64,000 nt of DNA from Vicinamibacterales bacterium (GCA_958296065.1 CATQHX010000025.1:1-64000); one strand, 5' to 3'. Shown: positions 34,406 through 43,374, numbered from the stretch's first letter. Translations and numbers: made by a program. The notes: a model not told the origin generated them from the sequence alone.

Positions 34406-34480
34406 CTAGCGGCTGTTGACGTAGAAGGTGACTTCCATCGACAACGAGATCGCTTTGAACTCAGGCTTCGTCCAGGTCAT
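34406..34480 (-). CDS. pqqA: PqqA precursor peptide
   Basis: 24-residue ORF, too short for most gene callers. It starts MTWTKPEFK and holds the essential E-V-T-F-Y, Glu16 and Tyr20, which PqqE joins to build the PQQ skeleton. The peptide ends YVNSR. AAGGAG lies 8 nt upstream of the ATG. It is the first gene of pqqABCDE, 24 nt before pqqB, and completes the pathway apart from a dedicated PqqF/G protease, which is not in the window. Confidence 0.95.
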   Translation of the reverse strand: MTWTKPEFKAISLSMEVTFYVNSR

Positions 34481-34639
34481 CTTGGCTACTCCTTGGTAGT
34501 TCCGAGAAAACGCCGTGAACCGTGAATGCGGGAGCATACCACTCCCGTCAAGGGTACGCAACCGTCCCGTCCTGATTTCGACGAGACCACCCGCCGGATC
34601 GCCGCCCCGGCGGTTCGTGTTGCGGGCACGGACGTGCTC

Positions 34640-35989
34640 TCAGATGCGCAGCGTCCGCCAGCGCCCGCTGCGGAAGAGACGCTGCATCAATGCGAGTTGC
34701 AGTACCGGCGCGGCCACCCAGGCGAGGAGCGCTCCCTCGGGTGTCCAGCCGAAGCCAAGCAGCAAGACCGCCGTCAGCGCCAGAAGCACGCCCCACTGCG
34801 TGATGATCGTGTAGCGGAAAATCGGCTTCGTATCGCCCGCACCGGTCAGCGCTCCCTGCGTGCCGATGCTGAGCGAGCTGAAGAACTGCGCCACCGCGAA
34901 CCAGCGCAGCACCGTGGCCCCGAGCGCCGCGACCTCAGCATCGACGATGAACAGAGCCGCAATCGGGCCCGCGAGAAGAAATGTCGCCGCTACGACCCCT
35001 GCCATGATCAGTGCGAGAAGCAGCACCGCACGCTGCCCCACCGACTGCGCCAGGTCGTAGCGACCCGCGCCCACCGCCTGGCCGACGAGCGTCGCGGCGG
35101 CCACCTGGAACGCCAGCGCCGGCAGCACGCTGACCAGGCGCACCTGCAGGCCGACGCCGACCGCGGCGTGCAGCGCGGCGCCGAGCGGCACGGCCCCCAA
35201 CAGGGCGAGGTACACGACGCGGGCGCCGTTGCGCGCGATGGCGGCCAGGGCCGGCGGCCAGCCGATGCGCAGAATTCGCCGCACCAACCCCCAGTCGACA
35301 CGTCCCCACGGCAGGAGCCGCAGACGGGCGTGAGAGGTGCCCCGCACGAGCAGAACCAGGTAAATCGTGGCGCCGACCGCGCGGGCCGCCACCGTGCCGA
35401 TGGCCGCCCCGGCCACCCCGTAGGCGGGCACCGCGCCGGCACCGAAGACGAACACGTAGTTGAGGGCGATGTTCAGCACGCTGACGGCGGCGGCGAGCTT
35501 CAGCGGCGTGAGCGTGTCGCCGGTACCCCGGAAGACGGCCGCCGCAACGAGGCTCGCCCACAGAAAGAGGGTGCCCAGGAAGTAGATGTGCAGGTACGGG
35601 ACGCCGTGCGCGAGGGTCTCGGGGCTCGCCTGCAGGGCGACCAGGAGCGGCCGGCTCGCGAGGTACCCCACCAGCGTGGTGGGAATTCCGAGCAGAACGA
35701 CCAGACGGAAGCTCTGCCGGACGGCCCCTTCGACCTGCTCGCGATTCCCCGCCCCGACACCCTGGCTGACGAGGGTGATCACTCCGGTAGCCACCGCCAG
35801 CGCGGCCGACTCCAGCAGGAACGTGATCTGGCGGTTGAGCCCGACGGCCGCCGTCGCCTCGCTGCCGAGCCCACGGACCATCACGAAGTCCGCTACCCCC
35901 AGGCTGAGCTCCAGGACGCTGTAGACCAGCGTGGGCCAGGCGAGCGCCCAGATGCGGCGGTACGAGCCGCGGTCGGCTGATTCAGGCAT
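34640..35989 (-). CDS. MATE-family efflux transporter
   Basis: 449 residues, twelve membrane segments in two halves. MATE proteins export drugs or metabolites against H+ or Na+. The N-terminal half has LAWPTLVYSVLELSLGVAD and RQITFLLESAALAVATG; the fifth to sixth segments hold AAVFRGTGDTLTPL, and the second half has the matching QGALTGAGDTKPIF. Length is standard. It lies 159 nt upstream of pqqA on the same strand; co-transcription is possible but not shown. The substrate is unknown. Confidence 0.92.
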   Translation of the reverse strand: MPESADRGSYRRIWALAWPTLVYSVLELSLGVADFVMVRGLGSEATAAVGLNRQITFLLESAALAVATGVITLVSQGVGAGNREQVEGAVRQSFRLVVLLGIPTTLVGYLASRPLLVALQASPETLAHGVPYLHIYFLGTLFLWASLVAAAVFRGTGDTLTPLKLAAAVSVLNIALNYVFVFGAGAVPAYGVAGAAIGTVAARAVGATIYLVLLVRGTSHARLRLLPWGRVDWGLVRRILRIGWPPALAAIARNGARVVYLALLGAVPLGAALHAAVGVGLQVRLVSVLPALAFQVAAATLVGQAVGAGRYDLAQSVGQRAVLLLALIMAGVVAATFLLAGPIAALFIVDAEVAALGATVLRWFAVAQFFSSLSIGTQGALTGAGDTKPIFRYTIITQWGVLLALTAVLLLGFGWTPEGALLAWVAAPVLQLALMQRLFRSGRWRTLRI

Positions 35990-36052
35990 TCATCTTGCTT
36001 CCAGCCCGGGGGACCGAACTTCTTTGCTGCCCCAAGCCGTCCCACTCGCCGT

Positions 36053-36071
36053 GTATATCAAGGTAATATAC
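36053..36071. promoter_or_regulatory. Dyad operator of brnTA
   Basis: GTATAT / ATATAC arms with a 7-nt spacer, ending 9 nt before the brnT GTG. A -10-like TAATAT (36064-36069) overlaps the right arm, so a bound BrnA or BrnTA complex would cover the promoter. Confidence 0.5.
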
Positions 36072-36080
36072 GACTCAGCG

Positions 36081-36380
36081 GTGATCGACGTCGGCTCGAT
36101 CGTCGGATTCCAATGGAATGACGGCAACGCTCGGAAGAGCACCCTCAAGCACGGCGTCAGCCGCTCTGAGGCCGAGCAGGTCTTCCTCACCGAGCCGCCG
36201 CTGATCGTCGAGGACGTTCGTCACAGCCAGTCCGAGCCTCGCTTTCACGCGCTCGGAGTGACGAGACGGGGGCGGCGATTGCACGTCACGTTCACGTTGC
36301 GGGACGACAATACCAGGATCCGCGTGATTTCCGCCCGCGACATGCACCGTACGGAGCGAGCCCGATATGACCAGGCATGA
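36081..36380 (+). CDS. brnT: BrnT-family toxin
   Basis: 99 residues from a GTG at 36081. BrnT is a RelE-like ribonuclease toxin. Its typical start motif FQWNDGNARKSTLKHGVS (F-x-W-D/N-x-x-K-x-x-x-N/L-x-x-KHGV) is at residues 10-27, followed by LIVEDVRHSQSEPRFHALG and RRGRRLHVTFTLRD, with the closing VISARDM near 85. The toxin gene precedes the antitoxin and overlaps it by 14 nt, as usual in brnTA. No ribosome site; the operator is within 10 nt. Confidence 0.85.
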   Translation: MIDVGSIVGFQWNDGNARKSTLKHGVSRSEAEQVFLTEPPLIVEDVRHSQSEPRFHALGVTRRGRRLHVTFTLRDDNTRIRVISARDMHRTERARYDQA

Positions 36381-36666
36381 GCGGCGACCCCGGTTCCGGA
36401 ACGAATCCGCGGAGAGAGACTTCTGGGAGACCCATGACTCCAGCGGACAAGTGGACTGGGGCCGGGCCACGCGGACTCGGTTCCCGAACCTGAAGCCGTC
36501 GACCAAAGCGATCTCGTTGAGACTCCCGGTCGATCTGCTCGAGAGAATCAAGGTGGCCGCGAATCAGCGGGACGTGCCCTATCAGTCGCTGATCAAGGTC
36601 TGGCTGGCTGAAAGGGTGGACGCCGCCCAACGCCAGCCCGGCCCGCGGCCGTCCACTCGCGGCTGA
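36367..36666 (+). CDS. brnA: BrnA-family antitoxin
   Basis: 99 residues. The FRNESAERDFWETHDSS stretch (residues 10-26) and LKPSTKAISLRLPVDLLERI are the family marks: an N-terminal toxin-neutralising part and a C-terminal ribbon-helix-helix DNA-binding domain. The ATG overlaps the brnT stop region by 14 nt. Predicted to repress the promoter at 36053-36071 together with BrnT. Confidence 0.85.
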   Translation: MTRHERRPRFRNESAERDFWETHDSSGQVDWGRATRTRFPNLKPSTKAISLRLPVDLLERIKVAANQRDVPYQSLIKVWLAERVDAAQRQPGPRPSTRG

Positions 36667-36684
36667 CGCGACCGCTCGACGACC

Positions 36685-38184
36685 GTGACGTCCTCCGGAA
36701 TCGGCCACGGCAACCGAACGGCGGGAAGCGGCCACCCGTCTCTACTCGCGCGCTTCGCGGCCCGGCGCGCCGCGAAGCGGGTCGCCGACGCCGTTGCCAC
36801 GCTGGCTGCGCTTGTTGCCTTCCCGACAGTGGCCGCGCCTCCGACACCCAACGTGCAACTGCCTCCATTCCGGCACCTGAAGGAGTACCTGGCGGGACTG
36901 TGCGGAGAGTGGAGCCTTGATTTCCAGGACCACGGTGCCGCGGTCGTAATCGGCTTGGGGCGGGCCGAAGACCGCCTGGGGATCCTGACTCACGGGGACG
37001 TGCAGCCCGCGGACCGGGAGCGGTGGCGCGGCGACCCGTTCACCCTGGATAGGACCAGCGAGCCGGGACGGCTCGTCGGCCGCGGCGTGGAGGACGACAA
37101 GGCGTCCGTCGCCACTGCGCTCCATGCGATGCGCACCGTACAGGAGCTCGGAGTGCCGTTGCGGCGCCGGATCGAGCTCATCGTCTCGATGACGGAGGAA
37201 TCGGACTGGACGCCGTTCCGGCAGTTCCTCCAGGAATGGAATCCGCCCGCGCTCAACGTGGCGCTCGACGCCAAGTATCCCGTCGTGACCGCCGAGAAGG
37301 GAACCGGCGGGATCTTTCTGACCTTCCCGCCGGGCCCGCCCGCTGAAGCCCGTCCGGAAGCGCGCCGCGCGCGTCTTCTTTCGCTGATCGGCGGCGAGGC
37401 GCGTACGCGCGTACCCGCGGAAGCGATGGCAGTAATCGCGGACATCGAGCCCGGTCCGGCGGCAAACCTGCGCGCCGGCGCCAGTCCCTCGTCCGGGGTG
37501 AGATTCGACCTCGAATCGGCCGGCGGCCGACTCACGGTGCGTGCGCACGGCGTTGCGGCGCACTCGTCCACGCCATGGGAGGGCCGCAACGCAATCACGC
37601 ATCTGGCGGCGATGCTGGCGCGCCACGACTGGCCTCCGACCCCTGCGAGCCGCATGGTGCAGCTCATCGACGATCTCGTCGGCACCGGCGACTGCGCCGA
37701 ACGCTTCGGCGACCTCGCGTGCGACCATCCGTTCATGGGCCCGCTCACGCTCGTCCTCACCAGGCTGTACGAGCTCGACGACGGCGGCGTGGAGGCGTGC
37801 CTCAACATTCGCTGTCCGGTCGGCCGGAGTCGGGAGCAGGTCGAGTCGGCGGCGCGCACCGCGATCGAAACGTGGACCGTGCGGCGCGGGGGCATACCAC
37901 CGGGTTGCCGAATCGAGATGGGAGACCCGTACCATGTGGAGTGGGCGCCCCACGTGCCGGTCCTCGTCGACATCTATCGCCACTACTCCGGGCAGCACGA
38001 CGCGGGTCCTGTCGCGGTGGGCGGCGGCACGCAGGCGCGCCTGCTGCCGAACGGGGTCAACTTCGGGCCGTCGATGCCCGGCGCGGCCTACACCGGGCAC
38101 AGCGACCACGAGTTCGTGACGGTCGAGCAGCTCCGGTTGAACCTGATGATGCAGGCGGCGATGCTCGTCGACCTGGCCGCGTAA
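36685..38184 (+). CDS. M20-family metallopeptidase (dipeptidase-like)
   Basis: 499 residues from a GTG at 36685; this start is uncertain because no ATG occurs in frame before the core. Zinc-dependent peptidase of the PepV/dipeptidase group: GILTHGDVQPADRERW (His and Asp of the metal site) near 93-108, RGVEDDKASVATAL near 132, SMTEESDW with the catalytic Glu-Glu near 171, the dimer or lid domain with VRAHGVAAHSSTPWEGRNA near 284-302, and YTGHSDHEFV near 470. 18 nt after brnA, likely independent. An 11-bp inverted repeat CGCTTCGCGGC / GCCGCGAAGCG occurs in the codons for residues about 22-33. Confidence 0.85.
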   Translation: MTSSGIGHGNRTAGSGHPSLLARFAARRAAKRVADAVATLAALVAFPTVAAPPTPNVQLPPFRHLKEYLAGLCGEWSLDFQDHGAAVVIGLGRAEDRLGILTHGDVQPADRERWRGDPFTLDRTSEPGRLVGRGVEDDKASVATALHAMRTVQELGVPLRRRIELIVSMTEESDWTPFRQFLQEWNPPALNVALDAKYPVVTAEKGTGGIFLTFPPGPPAEARPEARRARLLSLIGGEARTRVPAEAMAVIADIEPGPAANLRAGASPSSGVRFDLESAGGRLTVRAHGVAAHSSTPWEGRNAITHLAAMLARHDWPPTPASRMVQLIDDLVGTGDCAERFGDLACDHPFMGPLTLVLTRLYELDDGGVEACLNIRCPVGRSREQVESAARTAIETWTVRRGGIPPGCRIEMGDPYHVEWAPHVPVLVDIYRHYSGQHDAGPVAVGGGTQARLLPNGVNFGPSMPGAAYTGHSDHEFVTVEQLRLNLMMQAAMLVDLAA

Positions 38185-38273
38185 CGTCGACGTCGACGCC
38201 GATGCCGCTCGCGGCGTGCAGGCTCCCTGCCCCGGCGGCGCACGCGGGCGCCGTGCGCGCAACGCTCCCGAGG

Positions 38274-38669
38274 CTACTGCTTCGTGCCGGTCCAGTTGCC
38301 GGAGCCGTACCAGACGAAGTGGCCCTCGTCGCCCGTGATGGTGACGCCGTCGACCTCGCCGGAGAGATTGATCGGCATGTCGCCGTCGAGATCCGGCACT
38401 ATGAACACGAACTCGATCGTGTTGCCGTCGACCGAGCCTTCTACCGGCAGGGTGCCCTCGCCGTCGTGCATGTCGATCTCGCCGCCGAGCGTCGATCCCT
38501 TCTGTTCGAAGGTGACGGTCCAGGTCTGCTCGCCGGTCTGCGTGTCGAGATCGAGTTGCCAGACGCCGGTCACATCGGACTGCGCGTGGAGACCGGTGCC
38601 GAAGAGGCCGGCAACAAGGGCGAGAACGGCAAATCCCAGGATGGCTGTCGGTAGCGTGCGTCTCGTCAT
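38274..38669 (-). CDS. Small secreted beta-rich protein, unknown
   Basis: 131 residues from the ATG at 38669. Signal peptide (1-27, cleavage near GLHAQ), then repeated beta strands with a lipocalin-like look: DVTGVWQLDLDT, TWTVTFEQKGSTLGGEIDM, TITGDEGHFVWYGSGNW. No Cys and no known catalytic motif. Acidobacterial genomes carry many such small periplasmic proteins. It is convergent with the M20 peptidase and divergent from the MFS gene; 38670-38944 holds no further gene. Confidence 0.7.
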   Translation of the reverse strand: MTRRTLPTAILGFAVLALVAGLFGTGLHAQSDVTGVWQLDLDTQTGEQTWTVTFEQKGSTLGGEIDMHDGEGTLPVEGSVDGNTIEFVFIVPDLDGDMPINLSGEVDGVTITGDEGHFVWYGSGNWTGTKQ

Positions 38670-38944
38670 CTTCACTCCTGTCCGCTCGTGGCGCGGACGC
38701 AATTCTAGCCCGGAAACCATCGTCCGGCGACGCAGCTTTCCGCCCGACCAACCCTCGACAGGAGACCTCCGCCGTTCCCCGACGCAGGCTCCCGGCGGCC
38801 CCGAATCATCCGCAAGGCCTGTAACGCGGGTAGAATGTCAGGCCGGCCCGCACCCTGCCCCACCGCGGACAGACCCTGGCCGGTTCGCATCGACGGGAAC
38901 CAGACCGCGACGCCGCCGGGCGTCGAAGCGAGAGGAGAGCCCGA

Positions 38945-40213
38945 ATGACTGACGCGACGACCGGCGCATCCACCAGCACTGCCGATCCCTCGCCGAACCG
39001 CTGGCTGCCGCTCATCGGCGGGGTGCTGATGAACCTGGCCCTCGGCGTCATCTACGCCTGGAGCGTCTTCGTGGCCCCGTTCGACGCCGACTTCGGCTGG
39101 ACGCGAACCGAGGTCTCGGTGGTCTTCACCATCGCCATCCTCTCGGTCGGCTCCTGGTTCGTGGTCGCCGGCTTCCTGCAAGACCGCTTCGGACCGCAGA
39201 AGGTCGCGGCGTTCGGCGGCATCCTCTACGCGCTCGGCTTCTTCCTTGCGAGTCAGACCGAGTCGCTCATCTGGCTCTACGTCACCTTCGGGGCGCTCGC
39301 CGGCGCCGGCAACGGCTTCGGCTACGCGATCCCCATCCCGGTCTGCTCGAAGTGGTTCCCCGACCGGCGCGGCCTCGCGGTCGGCCTCGTCGTGGGAGGC
39401 TACGGCGCCGGCTCCGGCATCTACGGACCGCTCGCGCGGGAGTGGCTGATCCCGACCTACGGCTGGCAGGGAACGATGCAGATCTCCGCGGCGATCTTCC
39501 TGGTGATGACGCTGGCGGCCGCCTATCTGCTGAAGAACCCGCCGGCGGGCTACCGGCCTCCGACCCCGGCGGCGGCACCTGCCGCGGGCGGCGCACCGAA
39601 GGCGGCCCCCGCGACGGCACGCGACTTCACCACGCCGGAGATGGTCCGCACCCCGACCTTCTACCTGCTCTGGATCGCCTACTGCCTCGGCGCGGCGGCG
39701 GGACTGATGGTAATCAGCCAGCTCGTCCCGGTGGGTGCGGCGGCGGGACTGGGCGCGGCGGCGGCTCTCGGGCTGACGATCGGCGCCATCGGCAACACCG
39801 GCGGGCGGGTCCTCTCGGGCTGGATGTCCGACACGTTCGGACGGCTCAACACGCTGCGGATCATGGTGCTGCTCTCGGCCGCCGCGCTCCCGCTCTTCCC
39901 GCTCTTCGCGGGACAGGTCGTCCTCTTCTATCTGCTGCTCGTCGTCATCTACTACTGCTACGGCACGCTGCTCTCGGTCTTCGCCTCCACCTGCGCCGAT
40001 TTCTACGGCACGAAGCACATGGGGGTGAACTACGGCCTGCTGTTCTCCGCCTGGGGTGTCGCCGGCATCGTCGGCCCGGTCATTGCGGGACGCGTCTTCG
40101 ACGCCTCCGGCAACTACGAGATGGCGTTCTATCTCGCCGCCGGCCTGTCCGTGGTCGCGCTCGGGGCGCTCATGCTGGCGAAGCAGCCGCAGGCGCCGGC
40201 GCAGGCTTCCTGA
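38945..40213 (+). CDS. OFA-type MFS transporter (oxalate:formate antiporter-like)
   Basis: 422 residues, twelve membrane segments. The opening NRWLPLIGGVLMNLALGVIY and AWSVFVAPF are typical of the OFA/OxlT group that exchanges small carboxylates. The loop 2-3 MFS motif appears as GFLQDRFGPQKVAAFGG, and the loop 8-9 motif as GWMSDTFGRLNTLRIM. A Pro/Ala-rich linker separates the halves near residue 205-220. GAGGAG lies about 9 nt before the ATG. The following carboxylate carrier starts 18 nt downstream, so they form a two-gene carboxylate transport unit. Confidence 0.88.
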   Translation: MTDATTGASTSTADPSPNRWLPLIGGVLMNLALGVIYAWSVFVAPFDADFGWTRTEVSVVFTIAILSVGSWFVVAGFLQDRFGPQKVAAFGGILYALGFFLASQTESLIWLYVTFGALAGAGNGFGYAIPIPVCSKWFPDRRGLAVGLVVGGYGAGSGIYGPLAREWLIPTYGWQGTMQISAAIFLVMTLAAAYLLKNPPAGYRPPTPAAAPAAGGAPKAAPATARDFTTPEMVRTPTFYLLWIAYCLGAAAGLMVISQLVPVGAAAGLGAAAALGLTIGAIGNTGGRVLSGWMSDTFGRLNTLRIMVLLSAAALPLFPLFAGQVVLFYLLLVVIYYCYGTLLSVFASTCADFYGTKHMGVNYGLLFSAWGVAGIVGPVIAGRVFDASGNYEMAFYLAAGLSVVALGALMLAKQPQAPAQAS

Positions 40214-40231
40214 TGGGATTCGGACGGATCC

Positions 40232-41641
40232 ATGCCTGAGCAATCGACAAGCAGCACGGGAAGCATAATCGCCGTCGTCGGCGACGCCGGCGACCGGCTC
40301 TGCCGGTTCACCCAGCGCTGGATTCCCGACTCGTGGGTCGTCTGCATGCTCCTGACCGTGGCGGCGCTCCTGCTGGCCATGTTCGGCGCCGGGGCCAGCC
40401 TGAACGAGTCGGTCCTGGCCTGGGGCGACGGCATGTGGGCGCTGCTCGAGCTGGGGATGCAGTTCTCGATCGCGATGATCGCGGCGCACGCCTGCGTCTC
40501 GTCCCGCCCGGTCTACCGGTTCCTCGACTGGCTGGCCGGCCTGCCGGATCGCAACAAGCCAGTTCAGGCCATCTTCCTCATCGGCGCCTACGCGCTGGTC
40601 ACCGGCTATCTGAACTGGGCGCTCAGCGTGGTGGCGTCGGCGCTGTTCGTGCCCTTCGTCGCGCGGCGCAATCCGAAGGCCGACATCCGGGTGATCATCG
40701 CGGCCGCCTACCTCGGGATCTGCACCATCTGGCACGGCGGCCTGTCGGGCTCGGCGCCCCTCATTCTCGCCACCCCCGGCAATCCCCTGCTCGCCCCGGC
40801 AAGCGGCGAGCCGGTCATCGACCGCCTGATCCCGGTCACCGAAACGCTGTTCATTCCGTTCAACCTCGTCTTCATCGCCATTCTCGGGGCGGTCGCCCTG
40901 GCGATGGTGATGCTGCTCCACCCGCGGAAGAACGTCCAGACGCTGACGCCCGACCAGATCGACCGGATGATGCCGACGCTTCCCGAGGACCAGGCGCCGG
41001 AAACGCCGGCCGCCCGCATGGAAGCGTCCCGCGGCTGGATAGTCCTGGCCGCGATCCTGATCGGGTATCCCCTCGGCTACTCGATGGTCACCCGCGGCTT
41101 CGGCGCCACCTGGACCATCAACGCCTACAACGCGGTCTTCCTGGTGGCGGCGCTGCTGTTGCAGGGAAGGCCCGCCAACCTCGTTCGCGCGTTCGCCAAC
41201 GGCGCCCGGACCGCCTCCGGCGTCATCCTGCAGTTCCCCTTCTACGCGGGCATCTTCGGCGTCATCAACAACACCGGCCTCGGCGCGTGGCTCGGCGAGC
41301 TGTTCGTCACGTTCGCCACCACCGAGACCTACCCGCTGGTCGTCTACTTCTATTCCGGCTTCGTGAACCTCTTCGTGCCGTCCGGCGGCTCCAAGTGGCT
41401 CATCGAGGCGCCCTACCTGCTGCCGGCCGCAAGAGAACTCGGCGTGTCCGCCACCACCACCGTGCTCGCCTACGCCTACGGCGACGCGACAACCAACTTC
41501 ATCCAGCCCTTCTGGGCGATTCCGATCCTGACCGTTACCCGCCTGAAGTTCGGCGACGTGCTCGGCTATACGGGGATCGTGGCGGTGGTCTGCGTGCTGA
41601 TCAGCGTGATCGCGATGCTGATCATCCCGACCGATTTGTGA
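40232..41641 (+). CDS. atoE: AtoE-family short-chain fatty acid transporter
   Basis: 469 residues, about twelve membrane segments. AtoE imports short-chain fatty acids such as acetoacetate or butyrate. RFTQRWIPDSWVVCMLLT at the N-terminus, GYLNWALSVVASALFVPF, WHGGLSGSAPL and NLFVPSGGSKWLIEAPYL (near 378-395) are family segments. The length matches. It lies 18 nt after the OFA carrier; no degradation genes are beside it. Confidence 0.88.
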   Translation: MPEQSTSSTGSIIAVVGDAGDRLCRFTQRWIPDSWVVCMLLTVAALLLAMFGAGASLNESVLAWGDGMWALLELGMQFSIAMIAAHACVSSRPVYRFLDWLAGLPDRNKPVQAIFLIGAYALVTGYLNWALSVVASALFVPFVARRNPKADIRVIIAAAYLGICTIWHGGLSGSAPLILATPGNPLLAPASGEPVIDRLIPVTETLFIPFNLVFIAILGAVALAMVMLLHPRKNVQTLTPDQIDRMMPTLPEDQAPETPAARMEASRGWIVLAAILIGYPLGYSMVTRGFGATWTINAYNAVFLVAALLLQGRPANLVRAFANGARTASGVILQFPFYAGIFGVINNTGLGAWLGELFVTFATTETYPLVVYFYSGFVNLFVPSGGSKWLIEAPYLLPAARELGVSATTTVLAYAYGDATTNFIQPFWAIPILTVTRLKFGDVLGYTGIVAVVCVLISVIAMLIIPTDL

Positions 41642-41681
41642 GCCGATAGCCGCCAGCGGTGCGCGGGTCGGCCGACTGGCC

Positions 41682-41687
41682 GATAAT
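41682..41687 (+). promoter_or_regulatory. -10-like hexamer, leaderless start of the AIPR gene
   Basis: GATAAT with exactly 7 nt to the ATG at 41695. It overlaps the alternative ATG at 41686, which argues for 41695 as the start. Confidence 0.35.
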
Positions 41688-41694
41688 GGGAGCG

Positions 41695-43374
41695 ATGTCT
41701 CTCGCCGCTCAGATCATCGACCAGCAGGTGTCCGGCATCGTCGAGAGACAGTCGGAGGCCTTCGACAACGAGTTGAGACTGGGCAACGATGCACCCAGGA
41801 GACGCTCGATCGCGTTCCTGTTCCTCGTCGCGAAGACCGCGTTCGACCTGACCGACGAACAAACCATCGACGGCATCGTCGACGGGGGCAACGACTTCGG
41901 AATCGATGCGCTGTACTTCGAGCCGCCCGACGACGGCGAGCTCCACATCACCCTCATCCAGGGGAAGTACAGGACGGATCTCAGTGGTGTGTCGGCGTTT
42001 CCCGAGAACGGTATCGCCAGGATGATCGACGCCATCGGCACGCTCTTCGACCCGGCGCGACCGGTGCAATTGAACAGGCGCTTGAACGAGCGGATCGAAG
42101 AACTACGGTCCTTCGTCAGGGACGGCGCGGTCCCCCGCGTGACCGCGGTCGCCGCAATCAACGGAACACGCTGGACGGCGCAGGCGGAGCAGCGGATCGA
42201 CAATGCCGAAAGGGAATTCGGCGAGCAGGTCGAGTGGCGCCACATCGGTGCCGAGGAGATCCTGGCTCTCCTGCAGGCGCGGAAACCCATCAATGCCGAG
42301 CTGAAGCTCACCGGCACCGCTACGGTCGAGACCTTCGACTTCCGGCGCGTACTGACGGGGCGCATGTCCGTCGCCGAGCTCGCACGGCTGACCGACCAAT
42401 ACGACAACCGGCTGTTCGAAAGGAATATCCGCCGCTACCTGGGACTGGCGGGCAACCGCGTGAACGAGGCGGTCGCGGCCACCCTGCGCGAAAGGAACCA
42501 GCGGTCCAACTTCTACTTCTACAACAACGGAATCACGATCACCTGCTCCCAGTTCCGCCACAATGCGCTGCAGAAAGAGAACTGGAGCGTGCAGGTGAGC
42601 GACCTGCAGATCGTCAACGGCGGACAGACGGCGCGCACGGTTCAGCACATAGCGAGGGAAATCGGTCCGCTGATCGGCGACGCGGAGGTGCTCGTTCGGT
42701 TGTACGAGCTCGAGCAGAACGATGCCGAACTGGTGGAGGCGATCACGTTCGCCACGAACAGCCAGAACCCGGTCGACCTGCGGGATCTCAAGGCAAACGA
42801 TGCGCGCCAGCAGACCCTCGGGCAGTCGATCTCGGCGCTGGGGTACAAGTACCGCGCCAAACGCGAGGACAGGCCGGTTTCTTCCGACGAGTTCACGAGC
42901 GCCGTCATCGCGGAGGCCGTTCTGGCGATCTGGCGCGAGAAACCGCACCAGGCACGCTTCAGAAGCCGACAGCATTTCGGCGCGCTGTACCGCCGGATCT
43001 TCACCCCCGATCTGAATGGAGCTCAGGCGATCGTCGCCGCTCTACTGCACCGACACTCCGAGAACCACCGGAAGCGCCCCCCGCAAGGCGCGCCCGATTT
43101 CCTCGCGTACGGCTCGCGTTTCATCGCGATGCTGATGGGGCGCTATCTGCTGGACGAGTTGGGCATCTCACTCCGGGAGCTCGACCACCGCAACTTCGCG
43201 GCGGCTCGAGACCTTGTCCATCAGAAGGCGAGCGACTACGTGAGTCGAGCCGAACGGCAAATCGGTGACGCACTCGATCCCTTGTTCAGGAACCGAGAGC
43301 GGACGTTGCAGCGACTGTCAGCCACGTTCCGCCGGGCGGATCTCGTCGAGATGCTGGTGGGCGGCGGCGCTTGA
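41695..43374 (+). CDS. AIPR-family abortive-infection phage-resistance protein
   Basis: 559 residues. AIPR (abortive infection phage resistance) proteins combine an N-terminal nuclease-like part with the AIPR domain. The N-terminal part has a restriction-endonuclease-like pattern: D in DGIVDGGNDFGIDALYF (about 62-78) and Q-G-K in ITLIQGKYRTD near 90. The AIPR core is FYFYNNGITITCSQF near 270-284 and LQIVNGGQTARTVQHI near 303. Residues about 480-559 are helical. It stands alone, with no restriction or methylation genes beside it. A defence role is known for the family and inferred here. Confidence 0.82.
   Translation: MSLAAQIIDQQVSGIVERQSEAFDNELRLGNDAPRRRSIAFLFLVAKTAFDLTDEQTIDGIVDGGNDFGIDALYFEPPDDGELHITLIQGKYRTDLSGVSAFPENGIARMIDAIGTLFDPARPVQLNRRLNERIEELRSFVRDGAVPRVTAVAAINGTRWTAQAEQRIDNAEREFGEQVEWRHIGAEEILALLQARKPINAELKLTGTATVETFDFRRVLTGRMSVAELARLTDQYDNRLFERNIRRYLGLAGNRVNEAVAATLRERNQRSNFYFYNNGITITCSQFRHNALQKENWSVQVSDLQIVNGGQTARTVQHIAREIGPLIGDAEVLVRLYELEQNDAELVEAITFATNSQNPVDLRDLKANDARQQTLGQSISALGYKYRAKREDRPVSSDEFTSAVIAEAVLAIWREKPHQARFRSRQHFGALYRRIFTPDLNGAQAIVAALLHRHSENHRKRPPQGAPDFLAYGSRFIAMLMGRYLLDELGISLRELDHRNFAAARDLVHQKASDYVSRAERQIGDALDPLFRNRERTLQRLSATFRRADLVEMLVGGGA

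Noticed and set aside
36748..36785. 11-bp inverted repeat in the M20 peptidase N-terminal codons as a terminator of brnTA
   Set aside because: It lies inside the only open frame that can carry the peptidase start, and no T-run follows; noted in the gene entry only.
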